From QQUJ01 sp050287605 (GTDB taxonomy: Bacteria > Pseudomonadota > Gammaproteobacteria > QQUJ01), in the NCBI GenBank assembly GCA_050287605.1, contig JBNKCG010000018.1, positions 1 through 64,000 of the forward strand: 64,000 nucleotides of DNA, in the 5' to 3' direction. The notes beneath the pieces are model-generated. The model was not told the DNA's origin. It searched no databases and saw only the letters and a list, made by a program, of their open reading frames with translations. How positions within the stretch are numbered: position 1 is the first letter of the stretch; each line of letters begins with the position of its first letter. The position numbers were made by a program, and so were the translations under genes. Below are positions 9,064 to 23,394 of this stretch, piece by piece.

Positions 9064-9798
9064 ATGGAAGACGGAAGCCGCAAACGGAAAGCCTCCCCCC
9101 GCTCCGAACCGGGCGTGGTCATTCGCCCGTCGTCGCGTTCCGCGGTTGACGACTTGGTTGCCAAAATACGCACCCTCATTTCGGACCGTGGCCTCACGGT
9201 TGGAGACAACCTGCCAACCGAGCGCGAACTGTGCGAACACTTTCAGGCAAGCCGCAATACCGTCCGCGAAGCCATGCGGATACTGAAGGCCTACGGCATT
9301 GTCTCGGTACGGCCGAAAGTTGGTGCAACAATCATCGACGACCGGATGGAGCGGGCACTCGACCTGTTCGCCTTCAATACGCTGGAAGTGTCGCGGTCGA
9401 CCTTCGTGGATATACAGGGTTTTCGCGGACTTATTGAAACCGCCTCCGTCGATTTGCTGTTCGACCGCGCCGTACCGGAGGACATCGACGATCTCAACCG
9501 CGCCAATGCGGAACTCCTGCGTGCGGAATCGGCGGTTGATGCCTCGGAGGCGGATTTCCGGTTTCATACCAGACTGGTTCAAATCATCGGCAACAAAGCC
9601 ATTCTTGATGTCTACAAGATCATGAAACCGGTGATCTTGAAGATCATGATCCGCGGCAAGACGCGGCGCACTTTTTCGACCACAACCTATTCTGAGCATG
9701 CGGAGATTGTCGCGGCGATCGAGGCACGCGACCGTTTGGCCTACCAATACAAAATGAAAGCCCATCTCGAAGCGGGTTTCCCGCATTTCGACGACTAG
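9064..9798 (+). CDS. GntR/FadR-family transcriptional regulator
   Basis: A 244-residue regulator from the ATG at 9064. An in-frame GTG at 9004 is rejected because it lies inside the promoter and operators. Residues about 20-90 are the winged helix of GntR proteins, with the signature LPTERELCEHFQASRNTVREAMRIL spread over residues 43-67. The C-terminal half is an all-helical FCD-type effector domain. The sugar ABC importer genes follow on the same strand after about 100 bases, so a sugar or sugar acid is the likely effector. The start lacks a close Shine-Dalgarno sequence. Confidence 0.88.
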   Translation: MEDGSRKRKASPRSEPGVVIRPSSRSAVDDLVAKIRTLISDRGLTVGDNLPTERELCEHFQASRNTVREAMRILKAYGIVSVRPKVGATIIDDRMERALDLFAFNTLEVSRSTFVDIQGFRGLIETASVDLLFDRAVPEDIDDLNRANAELLRAESAVDASEADFRFHTRLVQIIGNKAILDVYKIMKPVILKIMIRGKTRRTFSTTTYSEHAEIVAAIEARDRLAYQYKMKAHLEAGFPHFDD

Positions 9799-9903
9799 TG
9801 GCAGACAACGCCGCCCTCGCCGAGGATGAGCGCCGGCTCATGGCAATTCGACGTATAGAGCGGCATCAACAAATGGTGCAATCGCGCATCAACGGAGGAA
9901 GAT

Positions 9904-11040
9904 ATGAAACTTGCAACGTTAGTAGCTACGTCGGCCGCAGCAATGCTGCTGTCCACCGGTGTATCACTGGCCGGACCGAAGTACGTCTCGGGACCCGGCG
10001 TCGATTCCCAATGCTTTGCGCCATGGGATGCGAGTACGAAGTTCATGAAGTGGCCGGCACGAAAAGGTCCTTTCAAACTGGCTGTCGTGAACGGCTTCGT
10101 GGGCAACACCTGGCGCATCCAGATGATTAAGACCGCGAAAGCGTACCGTGACGACCCGGCCATCAAAGGCAAAATCTCCGAATTCAAAGTGGTCTCCACG
10201 GGCACCGATGTCGCAACTCAGCTTGGTGCGATTGAGGATTTCATCAATCAGGGTTTTGACGCCATCGTTACCATTGCCGTCGCCCCCGATGGCTTCAACC
10301 GGGTGATCAAGCTCGCCGATAAGAACAATGTTGTACTTGTGCCTTTCGACAACGTTCTCGATACCGACAAGGTCATGCAGGTGAACGAAGATCAGCTGAC
10401 CATGGGCCGCAGCTGGGCCGAATTCATTCTCAAGGAATTGAAGGCCATCGGAAAAAACAGCGGCAAGATTTTGGAAGTGCGCGGCCTACCGGGCAATTCG
10501 GTTGACCGCGATCGTTCAAAGGGTGTCCATGACGTGCTCAATGCGTCGGGCGGGAAATGGAACGTAACCCAGGTCGTCGGTAACTGGGACGACGGCACCG
10601 CGCAAAAGGTGACGGCCGACGCGATCGCCGCCAACGGACCCTTTGACGCTGTCATCACTCAAGCGGGCGGCAACGGCGTTATCCAGGCCATGATGGATGC
10701 CAAACATCCGATGGTTCCGATCGCGGGTGAATCTGAAAACGGCTTCCGCAAACTGATTGCTGAGAATGCCGACAAAGGCTTGAAGGGCATTTCGATCGGG
10801 CAATCACCAGGATTGGTCGCCATCGCCATGAAAGCGGCGATTTCCGCGCTCGAAGGCAATACCATGCCTCAGCTCATTTCGGTACCGTTACCGGTCGCCA
10901 CGTACGACCAGTTTGAGGATGGGGTGAACTACTGGTCTGATCTACCCGCAGGGTTCTACACGATCAACGAGTTCCCGCCCTGTGGCGTCAATATCACCGG
11001 CCCGTCGATCATGGCGCAGACTGCTGCTGATCTGAAGTAG
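9904..11040 (+). CDS. Periplasmic sugar-binding protein (RbsB-like)
   Basis: A 378-residue solute-binding protein of the Peripla_BP_4 family. Residues 1-23 form a signal peptide. The mature region shows the ribose/xylose-binding layout: IQMIKTAKAYRDD near the first strand-helix, IEDFINQGFDAIVT, and the late AAISALEGN helix. It starts 5 bases after a strong GGAGG ribosome site. With the ATPase and two permeases downstream it makes a complete sugar importer. The exact sugar is unknown; a lactone hydrolase fragment downstream points to an aldose or sugar acid. Confidence 0.88.
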   Translation: MKLATLVATSAAAMLLSTGVSLAGPKYVSGPGVDSQCFAPWDASTKFMKWPARKGPFKLAVVNGFVGNTWRIQMIKTAKAYRDDPAIKGKISEFKVVSTGTDVATQLGAIEDFINQGFDAIVTIAVAPDGFNRVIKLADKNNVVLVPFDNVLDTDKVMQVNEDQLTMGRSWAEFILKELKAIGKNSGKILEVRGLPGNSVDRDRSKGVHDVLNASGGKWNVTQVVGNWDDGTAQKVTADAIAANGPFDAVITQAGGNGVIQAMMDAKHPMVPIAGESENGFRKLIAENADKGLKGISIGQSPGLVAIAMKAAISALEGNTMPQLISVPLPVATYDQFEDGVNYWSDLPAGFYTINEFPPCGVNITGPSIMAQTAADLK

Positions 11041-11128
11041 GGCGAACCGAGTACAACGGGCCGCCGACTGCCGAGGTCGGCGACCCGTTGGCGTGGCATT
11101 GCGCCCCCCTAGCGCGGAGGAGATGCTG

Positions 11129-12756
<1,628 letters not shown>

Positions 12757-12760
<4 letters not shown>

Positions 12761-13806
12761 GTACTGTCAGTTCCGCAATCGCCATGAATTTTGGACAACG
12801 ACGCGGATTCTACGGCGCACTTGTTCTGCTCGTCGCGATGTACTTCGTCTACAACGTTCTTCATCCGCGTGGCTTTTCTTCCGCAGTGCTGATCCAGAAC
12901 GCCAATGAATCCGTCGCATTTGCCTTTGTCGCCATGGCGCAGACCTTGCCTGTGCTGATGGGTGGGCTCGACCTGAGTGTCGGCGCGTTGATGACGCTAA
13001 CGGCCTGCATCGCATCGGTACTGGTCAATGGTTCGCCGATCGAGATCGTATTCGGCATGGTGGTAACCGTTGCCGCCGGTGCCGCGTTTGGACTGATGAA
13101 CGGCATCATCGTTGTTTACGGCCGTTTGCAGCCAATTATCGCGACGCTTGCGACCGGTGCCATCGCGATCGGGCTTGCGCTGTTCATCCGCCCCAAACCG
13201 GGCGGTGACATTGACGGAGATCTCAATTGGGCGGTGACCAACAGCCTTTGGGACTTTGTTGATACCTACCAACTGTTCGATCCGAATGCCGCGTGGTTCG
13301 CCCCCGTTGCCTGGATGCCGGTGCCACTGATCTTGTTGATCGGCATTGCGGCGCTCGTCTGGACCCCATTCAAGAAGTCGGTGACTGGCCGCACGGTCTA
13401 CGCCATCGGGTCGGCGGAAGGAGCGGCCTTCATGTCGGGGCTGCCCATCAATCGGGCCAAAATTGTCGCGTTCACGCTCGGTGGGTTTCTTGCCGGTTGC
13501 GGCGGTCTTTATCTCGCCATCCAGACGTCGTCGGGCAATGCGAACGTCATGCAGGCCGGCGCCTACACGCTCAACTCAATTGCCGCTGTGGTGCTGGGCG
13601 GAACCTCGCTGTTGGGTGGTACGGGCGGAGCGATCGCGTCGCTTGCCGGCGCGCTCATTCTGCGGGTTATTTCCTTCTACTTCCGCGTGATATCGATTGA
13701 TCCCCTGTTGCAGCCACTTGTCGAGGGTATCGTGCTGCTCGCAGCCGTCAGTCTTGGCGCAGTGCGTGCGCTTCGGGTCAAGAATCGACTCGATCTTTTC
13801 CGGTAG
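12757..13806 (+). CDS. Sugar ABC transporter permease 1 (RbsC-like)
   Basis: A 349-residue membrane protein of the BPD_transp_2 family with about nine hydrophobic segments. The motifs PVLMGGLDLSVGALM near residue 70 and AVVLGGTSLLGGTG in the C-terminal half are characteristic of ribose-type permeases. It overlaps the ATPase gene by 4 bases and is followed after 8 bases by a second, non-identical permease. The channel is therefore probably a heterodimer rather than the RbsC homodimer. Confidence 0.9.
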
Positions 13807-13814
13807 ATGAAGCG

Positions 13815-14774
13815 ATGATCACCAATTTCTCCCAAATCAAAGCTGAAGACAAACCGGTTTTCATCGCGTCCCTGTTTGTCCTTGCAATCCTACTGGTCGG
13901 CACGGCCTACACCCTGACTACCCAGGGAACCGCACCGCTCCTGTCTATCAACTACCTATTGCAGCAGCTTCAGACAGGCGCCTTCCTGGGCATTGTTGCC
14001 GCGGGAATGATGATGGTGATCCTGCTCGGCCATATCGACCTTTCGGTACCGTGGACGTTGACCGCTGCCGCGATGGTGGCAACCGCCGTCGGTGGCGATA
14101 TGGCTTTGCCGACAGGCATCCTGGTCGGGCTCACCGTGGGGCTGGTCAATGGCCTCGGTGTCGCCTACCTACGGATCCCTTCGATGATCTTCACGCTCGG
14201 TGTCGACTCGGTAATGCGCGGCCTCATGGTTGCTCAAACTGGAGGCTTCGCACCGCAAGATCAGGCAACATCGCTGATGCGTTATTTGGCCGCTGACCGG
14301 CTCCTAGGCATTCCGGTCGCGATTTTCGTCTGGGCGGTCGTCTCGATTGCCATTGCACTTATTCTTACCCGAACCGGCTTTGGAAGATCGGTCTACGCGA
14401 CGGGCAATCGCGAGGGTGCGGCTTATCTTTCCGGTATCCGCACGCGCGCCGTTATCATCGGCGCATTCATGATATCCGGCCTGTGCGCGGGAATCGCCGG
14501 CGTGCTCCTCGCGGGCTATTCGGCCAAGGCTTACCAGGGCATGGGCACGCCATACCTTCTTCCGGCAATTGCGGCCGTGGTGCTTGGCGGAACACGTATT
14601 CTTGGGGGGCAGGGTCGGTATTTGGGAACGCTCGTAGGCGTCGTTCTGATCGTGCTGTTGAATTCGGTGCTTTCGATCATGCAGATGCCTGAGGCGGGGC
14701 GGCAGGTCATCTACGGCACGGTCATTGTGGGCATGCTCTTGGTTTATGGCCGCGGCGGAAAAGTGACGTCATAG
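13815..14774 (+). CDS. Sugar ABC transporter permease 2 (RbsC-like)
   Basis: A 319-residue partner permease of the same BPD_transp_2 family. It contains MMVILLGHIDLSVPWTLT, which replaces the GG of the usual GGIDLS motif, and AVVLGGTRILGGQG near the end. It is the last intact gene of the importer operon. Twenty-three bases later begins the remnant of a gluconolactonase gene, so the original operon probably included a sugar-lactone hydrolase. Confidence 0.9.
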   Translation: MITNFSQIKAEDKPVFIASLFVLAILLVGTAYTLTTQGTAPLLSINYLLQQLQTGAFLGIVAAGMMMVILLGHIDLSVPWTLTAAAMVATAVGGDMALPTGILVGLTVGLVNGLGVAYLRIPSMIFTLGVDSVMRGLMVAQTGGFAPQDQATSLMRYLAADRLLGIPVAIFVWAVVSIAIALILTRTGFGRSVYATGNREGAAYLSGIRTRAVIIGAFMISGLCAGIAGVLLAGYSAKAYQGMGTPYLLPAIAAVVLGGTRILGGQGRYLGTLVGVVLIVLLNSVLSIMQMPEAGRQVIYGTVIVGMLLVYGRGGKVTS

Positions 14775-14797
14775 AGGCTGACGCACATCCGATCTTC

Positions 14798-15155
14798 ATG
14801 AAATCAGGAATCGCATTTTTCGCACCGCATCCATCCAAATGCGCGTCTCGAACAGCTGCGGAGCGGCGGCCGTTGGTGTGAAGGTCCGGCCTGTTTCTCC
14901 GCGGGAAAACATCTCATTTGGTCGGATACTCCCAGCAACCGACTGACGCGCCAGGTCGAAACCGACGGATTGGTCCCGACCTTCCTGCAGCCATGTTTCA
15001 ATCAGAATGGCCACACCCCCGATAGCCAAGGTCGTTTGATATCCTGCGAGTACCAGAGCCAGAGCGTGAGCCGCATCGGACATGACGGCAAACACGAGGT
15101 GTTGACCGAACGGTACCCGGATTTGGGGACAGATCCATTTATCGCCAAAACTTGA
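14798..15155 (+). pseudogene. Truncated SMP-30/gluconolactonase gene
   Basis: The frame read from 14802 gives about 117 codons that match the N-terminal part of SMP-30/gluconolactonase-like sugar-lactone hydrolases. These include HPNARLEQL, GRWCEGPACF, NQNGHTPDSQGRLISCE and VSRIGHDGKHEVLTERY. Such enzymes are about 290 residues long and often accompany sugar ABC importers. Homology stops near 15116, after which the frame runs through unrelated sequence to a TGA at 15153. The only nearby ATG (14798) is one base out of frame, so the start also looks damaged. The break lies within 45 bases of tRNA-Leu. Confidence 0.75.
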
Positions 15156-15159
15156 TTTA

Positions 15160-15244
15160 TGGTGCCCGGGGCCGGACTCGAACCGGCACGGCAAAAGCCG
15201 GGGGATTTTAAGTCCCCTGCGTCTACCAATTCCGCCACCCGGGC
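15160..15244 (-). tRNA. tRNA-Leu (anticodon UAA)
   Basis: Read on the minus strand, an 85-base class II tRNA begins GCCCGGGTGGCGGAATTGG and ends in an encoded CCA. The anticodon loop CTTAAAA gives anticodon UAA, and the long variable arm fits tRNA-Leu. The 7-bp acceptor stem is perfect. In many gammaproteobacteria this gene directly follows tRNA-Gly and tRNA-Cys (the glyW-cysT-leuZ group). Here it lies more than 7 kb from them. Confidence 0.97.
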
Positions 15245-15414
15245 AGAGGGGGATCACCGATGCGCGGAGCGCAGTACGGCGGGCAGGCTAGAAGGCTGGT
15301 GAGTATAGCGTTTTTCACCCCGTTCCGGGGGCAGTAAGCTGGCCCGTCCCGTCCCCTGTGGCCGGAAAGCCCCACTACGGATATACGGAACGAATTCCCG
15401 ACTTAATATACGGG

Positions 15415-16497
15415 TTAATCGGCGTACTCGGTCGCTATTGCCTTGAACGTCTCCTTTGACCCACGGAAAGCGTCCACCACAGCCGGATCGAAATGCGTGC
15501 CGCTGCCGGCTTCGATGATCTCCACCGCTTTTTCGTGCGGCATGGCCGCCTTGTAGACGCGCGCGCTGATGAGGGCATCGTACACGTCGGCCAGCGCCAT
15601 GAGACGGCCGCAAATGGGGATGCCGTCACCTTTGAGACCCCGCGGGTAGCCGGAGCCGTCCCATTTCTCGTGGTGGGTGAGCGCGATCTCTTTCGCCATG
15701 GAAACGAATGCCGTAGTGCCGAACGCTTGCTCCGCCCGCATCAGAGCGCAATGTCCCATCGCGGCGTGATTCTTCATCTCCTCCCACTCGTCCGCGTCCA
15801 GTTTTCCCGGTTTCAACAGGATGTGATCCGGAACTCCCACTTTTCCAATGTCGTGGAGAGGGGCGGTCTTGAACAGCAGCTCAATGGTTTCGTCTGTCAA
15901 ATATTCACGAAAACCTTCGCGGTCCTTGAGATACATTGCCAGGGTCTTTACGTAGCGCTGGGTGCGCATGATGTGCATCCCGGTCTCCGCGTCGCGGGTC
16001 TCAGCCAGCGAGGCCATGCAATAGATGGCCACGTCCTGGGTGCGACTGAGTTCTTCGGTGCGTTCCCGGACGCGCTGTTCCAGAATTCGGTTCTGGTCGG
16101 CCAGTTCGCGATGCGCGCGTCTGAGGGCGAGATGGGTGCGAACTCTGGCCATCACGATGGGCGGGCTCATCGGTTTGGTAATGTAATCGTTGGCGCCAAG
16201 CTGGAATCCCTTGAGTTCGTCGGCCACTTCGCTTTTTACGGTGAGAAAGATCACGGGTATGTCGCGGGTCGCCGGGTTTTCGTTGAGGCGCCGACACACC
16301 TCGTGGCCATCCATCCCGGGCATCATCACATCGAGCAGGATCAGGTCGGGCGGCGAGTCTGACAGAACGCGTTTCATCGCCTGTTCTCCGTCGCGCGCGA
16401 CCACCGTACGGTAATCGTCCCGCAGCAGGTCGACCAGGACGTCGATGTAGAACTTCTCGTCGTCCACAATCAGTATCTTCGCCTTATCGTTGCTCAT
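15415..16497 (-). CDS. Response regulator with HD-GYP cyclic-di-GMP phosphodiesterase domain
   Basis: A 360-residue cytoplasmic protein. Residues about 6-120 are a receiver domain: acidic pocket DDE near the start, phosphoacceptor in LILLDVMMPGMDG, lysine in YITKPM. Residues about 150-350 are an HD-GYP domain with LHDIGKVGVPDHIL, HHEKWDGSGYP and LMALADVYDAL, so the metal ligands and GYP motif are intact and hydrolysis of cyclic di-GMP is likely. The ATG at 16497 has GGAGG 7 bases before it. It overlaps the REC-HPt end of the kinase gene by 14 bases, which suggests the hybrid kinase phosphorylates this regulator. Confidence 0.92.
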   Translation of the reverse strand: MSNDKAKILIVDDEKFYIDVLVDLLRDDYRTVVARDGEQAMKRVLSDSPPDLILLDVMMPGMDGHEVCRRLNENPATRDIPVIFLTVKSEVADELKGFQLGANDYITKPMSPPIVMARVRTHLALRRAHRELADQNRILEQRVRERTEELSRTQDVAIYCMASLAETRDAETGMHIMRTQRYVKTLAMYLKDREGFREYLTDETIELLFKTAPLHDIGKVGVPDHILLKPGKLDADEWEEMKNHAAMGHCALMRAEQAFGTTAFVSMAKEIALTHHEKWDGSGYPRGLKGDGIPICGRLMALADVYDALISARVYKAAMPHEKAVEIIEAGSGTHFDPAVVDAFRGSKETFKAIATEYAD

Positions 16498-17526
16498 GGC
16501 TGGTCCTCCACCCACTCAACAACTGCTGTACCTTTTCCCGAGCCAGATCGAAGTCATATTCGTCCACCGCATCGCGGAGCTGCTCGACCTCGGCCTGAAC
16601 ATCGTCGCTCAAGGCCGCATTGAGCAACTCCGCCACCCGGTCCCGCGCCTCCGGATCCCCCTCCACCAGTAAGCCGTCCAACCGTTCCAGGGCATGCACA
16701 AACCCGTCACCGTCTAACGCCGATGGCAAATTCTCCCGGGTAAGCAAGTCGAGCTGGCGCAGGCTCTCGATGACGGTGTCGAAGGCGCTTCGAAAATCCG
16801 CGGGCAGCGCTCCGCCAGCCACGCTGTCGCCCTTTCTCAACGCCGTCTCCCATGCATGCGCCGCCTGTTCAACCTCGCGCGCACCGATATTGCCGGATAC
16901 CCCCCGCAGGGTGTGAACCTCGCGCAGTATCTCCGCCTCGTCACCCACCGCCAACGTTCGTTCCAGATAGCCGACGGCATCACCGTGCTGTTGCAGGAAA
17001 TCGGCGAGCAGTTTCCGGAACAGGTCGCTGTTGCCGCCCACCCGCTCCAAACCCCAGGCAAGATCGATACCGGCGATTGACTCCGGCAGCGCCGAGCGAT
17101 CGGCAATGTGGGCAGACACAGGCGGAGTAGCGGAATCCACCGCAGGCAGCCACCGTGCGAGGACTCGGAACAATCGGTCGGGATCGACCGGTTTGGGCAC
17201 ATACCCGTCCATACCCGCTTCCAGGCATCGCTGTCGATCGTCGGCCATGGCATGGGCAGTCATCGCCACAATGGGGATGCTTCCGCACCGGCCGAGGGCA
17301 CGTATGCGGCGGGTGGCCTCGAAACCGTCCATCCCGGGCATCTGAATATCCATCATGACCACGTCGAATGTACCGCGGCCGAGCTTGGACAACGCCTGTT
17401 CCCCATTGCCCGCCAACTGCACCGTCACACCGATGCCTTCAAGCAGTGCCTGGGCCACCTGCTGATTGACGGGGTTGTCCTCGACTACCAACACCGTCCC
17501 ACGCAGGCGACGGCGCGGAACGTGGC

Positions 17527-17533
<7 letters not shown>
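16484..17533 (-). pseudogene. REC-HPt tail of the split hybrid kinase
   Basis: About 349 codons, out of frame with the upstream kinase. They begin ALSHVPRRRLRGTVLVVEDN and encode a receiver domain (VVMMDIQMPGMDG, phosphoacceptor Asp; MDGYVPKPVD, conserved Lys). A histidine phosphotransfer domain follows, with the motif EVHTLRGVSGNIGA carrying the phosphorylatable His. The piece has no strong start of its own; a GTG near 17492 could initiate, but no good ribosome site was seen. It joins the upstream frame at a 10-base C tract (17533-17542; G on the coding strand). Either a frameshift mutation, slippage or a sequencing error has separated it. If expression is restored, the complete protein would be near 1770 residues. 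Confidence 0.82.
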
Positions 17534-21798
<4,265 letters not shown>

Positions 21799-22030
21799 CC
21801 ATGTGCAGGCTCCCTAGGCGCAGTGCACCCTGGATTCCATATATAGCACCTTTTGACAGGCCAAGTCCCGCCCGCCGCAGCGCCGCCGCTTGGCTGAATC
21901 GTCCACGACAAGGGCAGTTGAACAATCTCCGCAGAATCGCCTGTGCGTTCCCCCACCTGCCCCCGAATCTACGCCCTAGTTGATGCCCCCTCCGCTTAGA
22001 CGGGACTAGCCGTGGAGCGGTAATTGCCAG

Positions 22031-22398
22031 GGCTATTTCGAGAGCAGTCCGGTCGCCACCTTCGTCATCGATCTGGATCACCGGGTCGTCGTCTGGAATC
22101 GCGCGTTGGAGGCGGTCAACGGAATACGCGCCGAGGATGTGCTGGGCACCCGTGGCCATTGAAAAGGGGGCGACGACGAGGAGCGCCCCATCGTGGCCGA
22201 TCTGCTGCGGTGAGTGACACCGGGCGTGGCATCACGACGGAGTACCTCGGTCGCGTATTCGAACCGTTCTTCACCACCCAACCAGTCGGTGCGGGACCCG
22301 GGCTAGGGTTGTCGTTGAGTTACTCGATCATGGAAAAACACCACGGCCGCATTGAACTCGACAGTGCGCCGGGCAAAGGTTCGTGCTTTCGCCTCTGA
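22031..22398 (+). pseudogene. PAS-histidine kinase remnant
   Basis: From 22031 one frame reads GYFESSPVATFVIDLDHRVV and on to EDVLGTRGH, a typical PAS domain start, then hits a stop near 22160. A short stretch reads ERPIVADLLR. From about 22210 another frame reads VSDTGRGI, FEPFFTTQPVGAGPGLGLSL and GKGSCFRL, which are the G1, F and G2 boxes and end of a histidine kinase ATPase domain. The dimerisation domain and most of the ATPase are missing. This is a deleted, non-functional sensor kinase gene lying next to the tRNA cluster. Confidence 0.8.
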
Positions 22399-22503
22399 CC
22401 GCCCGTAAATCAGCCGGAAACGAGCTGAAGACGGCGGGATCGTGTTCCCATGGGAAGAGGCGCCCGAAAGCGCCTTATGCCACTGATAGTACGGATAGGT
22501 AGT

Positions 22504-22577
22504 TGGAGGCTGGGGTCGGAATCGAACCGGCGTCCACGGCTTTGCAGGCCGCTGCATAACCACTCTGCCACCCAGCC
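22504..22577 (-). tRNA. tRNA-Cys (anticodon GCA)
   Basis: On the minus strand a 74-base cloverleaf begins GGCTGGGTGGCAGAGTGG, has the anticodon loop CTGCAAA (anticodon GCA), the T-loop GGTTCGATTCC, and an encoded CCA. It lies 52 bases from tRNA-Gly on the same strand. Confidence 0.97.
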
Positions 22578-22629
22578 AGGGTCTGGAACGAAAACGGCCC
22601 GCTAGGGCCGTCTTCAGCATATAAGATTT

Positions 22630-22705
<76 letters not shown>

Positions 22706-22764
22706 CCGAACAGAGGCGCTTATTCTACTGGCCGTCCCCGGCTTGTCAAGCGCCGCTAAGCTTT

Positions 22765-23352
22765 TCAATTTCCATCAGATTCCGACGCGCCCTGCCCCAC
22801 CAGCAGAGGCCAAGCCGCGCGCAGATAAAGGTACATCGACCACAGGGTCAGCACCGCTGCGGCGTACAGCAACACGACGCCTACGTCGTGGGTGGGGAAC
22901 TGCCACAGCGGATCGCGGTAGATCAGCAGCAGCAGCGCCAACATCTGGAAGGTGGTCTTGATCTTGCCGATGACCGACACGGCGACCTTGGTACGCTCGC
23001 CGATTTCGGCCATCCACTCGCGCAGCGCGGATACGGCAATTTCGCGGCCGATAATGACCACTGCCGGCAGCATCAGCAGGCCTGAGTTGTCGGCATCCAC
23101 CAGCAGCACCAGCGCCACGGCGACCATGAGTTTGTCGGCCACCGGATCGAGAAACGCCCCGAATACCGAGCTCTGGCCCAGTCGCCGGGCGAGGAATCCG
23201 TCCAGCCAGTCGGTGACCGCCGCCAATCCGAACACCGCAGTGCTGACGGTCGCCGCCCAATGAAACGGCAAATAGAACGCCACCATGAAGATGGGGATCA
23301 AGCCGATTCGCAACAGCGTCAACGCGTTGGGAATATTGAGCGGAAATTTCAT
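22765..23352 (-). CDS. pgsA: CDP-diacylglycerol--glycerol-3-phosphate 3-phosphatidyltransferase
   Basis: A 195-residue inner-membrane enzyme that makes phosphatidylglycerophosphate, the committed step to phosphatidylglycerol and cardiolipin. It carries the CDP-alcohol phosphotransferase motif, beginning DWLDGFLARRLG and continuing through GAFLDPVADKL. It begins MKFPLNIPNALTLLRI, the standard N-terminus, and has about five hydrophobic segments. It lies downstream of uvrC on the same strand, the usual uvrY-uvrC-pgsA arrangement. Confidence 0.96.
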   Translation of the reverse strand: MKFPLNIPNALTLLRIGLIPIFMVAFYLPFHWAATVSTAVFGLAAVTDWLDGFLARRLGQSSVFGAFLDPVADKLMVAVALVLLVDADNSGLLMLPAVVIIGREIAVSALREWMAEIGERTKVAVSVIGKIKTTFQMLALLLLIYRDPLWQFPTHDVGVVLLYAAAVLTLWSMYLYLRAAWPLLVGQGASESDGN

Positions 23353-23394
23353 CGTCTACGCGATCGGAATAGGCCGTCTACCATCTGCTGTTTG

